Below, piece by piece: positions 6,689 through 7,673 of a DNA stretch of 7,673 bases; position 1 is the first letter of the stretch; each line of letters starts with the position of its first letter. A program made the position numbers and the translations under genes. Source of the stretch: Holosporales bacterium (lineage in GTDB: Bacteria; Pseudomonadota; Alphaproteobacteria; RUG11792); contig JAIRKP010000071.1 in NCBI GenBank assembly GCA_031260085.1, forward strand, positions 1 to 7,673, written 5' to 3'. Below the pieces are notes generated by a model that searched no databases, was not told the origin of the DNA, and saw only the letters and a program-made list of their open reading frames with translations.

Positions 6689-7673
6689 GTGAATCAAGAT
6701 ATTTCAAAAGGTTATATAAAATTATTCTTTATTGCCACAACAATGGTTTTGATAGACATTGCTTGTAATACGGTCCAGGCTTCTGAATCTGAAACAGGAG
6801 AAGATGTAATAAATGATATTGCAGGTATGGATTCAAATGTTGTGCAAACGCCTGATTTCCAAAATAATAATGGGATGCCGCCCCCTCAAAACCTGCCAGA
6901 TGCAAGTCAAATAAATTTAGGAATTGATGATAACAGTGGGGCAACTACCTTGCCGACCCTTGCAGATATCCAAAATCCGAGTGCGGAACAAATAGACTCC
7001 AATGTATCGCAATTGCCAAATAAAATCATAAATCCGCAATCTGACAATAGTAATGCTCAAAGTTCGTCAGATGCAAGCCAGATAAATTTAGGATCTGCTG
7101 ATAATAGTGGTGCAACTGCTTTGCCAATTTCTGAGCTTTCCACCACTGCATCACAATCTCAAGCAGAAGTTGCTGAGAAAAAACAGGTGCATTTTATAGA
7201 TGAAAGTGGAGTCGTGTATAGCGCAGAAGGTATCGATATACCGCAGGCTATGGTTGGTAAATGGCTTTTCTGCGCCAAAGATCTTGAGGCAGTCAAAAAT
7301 AGCCTAACAGTCGAAACTGAAAAGCAAAAATCCTCTCCAACTAGTAAAACTTTTAATTCTCCACAGAATGGGCAGATGATTATGCCGCAGCAACAGCCTT
7401 CTGGATTTAATCCTCAATACAATCAGAATGGGCAGATGATGCCACAGCAACAGTCTTCTGGATTTAATTCTCAGTATCAACAGAATGGGCAGATGATGCC
7501 ACAGCAACAGTCTTCTGGATTTAATCCTCAGTATCAACAGAACGGGCAGATGATGCCACAGCAACAGCCTTCTGGATTTAATCCTCAGTATCAACAGAAC
7601 TGGCAGATGATGCCACAGCAACAGTCTTCTGGATTTAATCCTCAGTATCAACAGAACGGGCAGATGATGCCAC
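6689..7673 (+). CDS. Secreted Q/N/P-rich repeat protein, 3' end beyond the window
   Basis: An open frame of 328 codons runs from GTG 6689 to the window edge. GGAG at 6678-6681, 7 nt before the GTG, fixes the start. Residues 1-31 form a clear signal peptide: Lys7 and Lys11, a hydrophobic core at 12-25, and a probable cut after Val-Gln-Ala31. The mature protein has an N/S/Q/P-rich stretch (about 32-160) with a duplicated 19-residue block, then a short, more ordinary segment (166-208, VHFIDESGVVYS to GKWLFCAKDLE), then 19-residue tandem repeats from residue 227 onward, of the type NGQMMPQQQSSGFNPQYQQ. I do not recognise the family. It is likely an exported surface or periplasmic low-complexity protein. 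It is divergent from tssF, which raises but does not show a T6SS or host-contact role. Any C-terminal anchor or domain lies outside the window. Confidence 0.8.
   Translation, partial: MNQDISKGYIKLFFIATTMVLIDIACNTVQASESETGEDVINDIAGMDSNVVQTPDFQNNNGMPPPQNLPDASQINLGIDDNSGATTLPTLADIQNPSAEQIDSNVSQLPNKIINPQSDNSNAQSSSDASQINLGSADNSGATALPISELSTTASQSQAEVAEKKQVHFIDESGVVYSAEGIDIPQAMVGKWLFCAKDLEAVKNSLTVETEKQKSSPTSKTFNSPQNGQMIMPQQQPSGFNPQYNQNGQMMPQQQSSGFNSQYQQNGQMMPQQQSSGFNPQYQQNGQMMPQQQPSGFNPQYQQNWQMMPQQQSSGFNPQYQQNGQMMP
6899..7126 (+). repeat. Two copies of a 57-bp block, 171 bp apart, inside the repeat-protein gene
   Basis: Copies at 6899-6955 and 7070-7126 encode DASQINLG..DNSGAT.LP and agree at 16 of 19 residues and 47 of 57 bases. 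Several base differences are silent (AGT/AGC, CAA/CAG, GGG/GGT), so this is an older duplication kept at protein level. The 171-bp offset is three times 57, the same length as the downstream tandem unit, though the sequences differ. Confidence 0.75.
7367..7673 (+). repeat. 57-bp (19-residue) tandem repeat array, running off the window
   Basis: Units begin at 7367, 7427, 7484, 7541, 7598 and 7655. The first is 60 bp, with an extra Ile codon; the next four are 57 bp; the last is cut by the window edge. Each encodes NGQMMPQQQ(S/P)SGFNPQYQQ with small changes (one NSQ for NPQ, one NW for NG). Units are nearly identical in DNA, so they duplicated recently and copy number probably varies between strains. 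Confidence 0.95.

Noticed and set aside
6661..6768. Plus-strand 35-aa ORF starting at ATG 6661
   Set aside because: Overlaps the start of the 6689 gene in another frame; it lacks a ribosome-binding site, and the GTG at 6689 has GGAG at proper spacing and a clear signal peptide.
6729..6944. Minus-strand 71-aa open frame
   Set aside because: Antisense to the signal peptide and N-terminal region of the 6689 gene, with no recognisable features.
7304..7651. Open frame on the minus strand encoding a repetitive Arg/Leu/His-rich 115-aa protein
   Set aside because: It is the antisense of the 57-bp tandem array; a repeat whose length is a multiple of three keeps other frames open. The plus-strand frame has a signal peptide and ribosome-binding site.
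7367..7673. CRISPR-like array of regular repeats
   Set aside because: Units are directly contiguous with no unique spacers and encode an in-frame protein repeat.
1..7673. tRNA, rRNA, insertion-sequence transposase or riboswitch
   Set aside because: No tRNA arm pattern, rRNA stretch, transposase ORF or recognisable riboswitch core was seen by eye; a covariance-model scan was not possible.

Overview
The window is AT-rich bacterial DNA. A multi-PAS kinase-like protein has the DivL signature, a tyrosine in place of the phospho-acceptor histidine, which points to an alphaproteobacterium. A type VI secretion (T6SS) baseplate gene and a repeat-rich secreted protein in such an AT-rich genome suggest a host-associated or intracellular lineage (Holosporales/Paracaedibacter-like). 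The lineage is inferred from gene content and base composition only.

Layout: (1) 66-2270 (+), DivL-like pseudokinase. (2) 2332-3885 (-), MurJ lipid II flippase, convergent with the first gene across a 61-bp gap holding a hairpin. (3) 3886-4161, a compact region with two adjacent palindromes, GC-rich against their surroundings, candidate divergent promoters, a terminator-like hairpin facing murJ, and a possible 21-codon ORF behind an AGGAGG. (4) 4162-4578 (+), an unrecognised 138-aa protein noticeably richer in G+C than its neighbours. (5) 4579-4751, a non-coding gap with two hairpins. (6) 4752-6557 (-), full-length TssF of the T6SS baseplate, without its usual partner tssG. (7) 6558-6688, a short divergent promoter region. 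(8) 6689 to the window end (+), a GTG-started secreted protein with a signal peptide, low-complexity N/S/Q/P sequence and a 19-residue tandem repeat running off the edge.

The five main genes strictly alternate in strand (+,-,+,-,+), so none forms an operon with another here. They join cell-cycle signalling (DivL-like), peptidoglycan synthesis (MurJ) and cell-surface or host interaction (TssF and the repeat protein), with no sign of one shared pathway. No complete novel system is visible. The least explained parts are the double palindrome with embedded promoters, the GC-shifted 138-aa gene beside it, and the repeat protein next to tssF.
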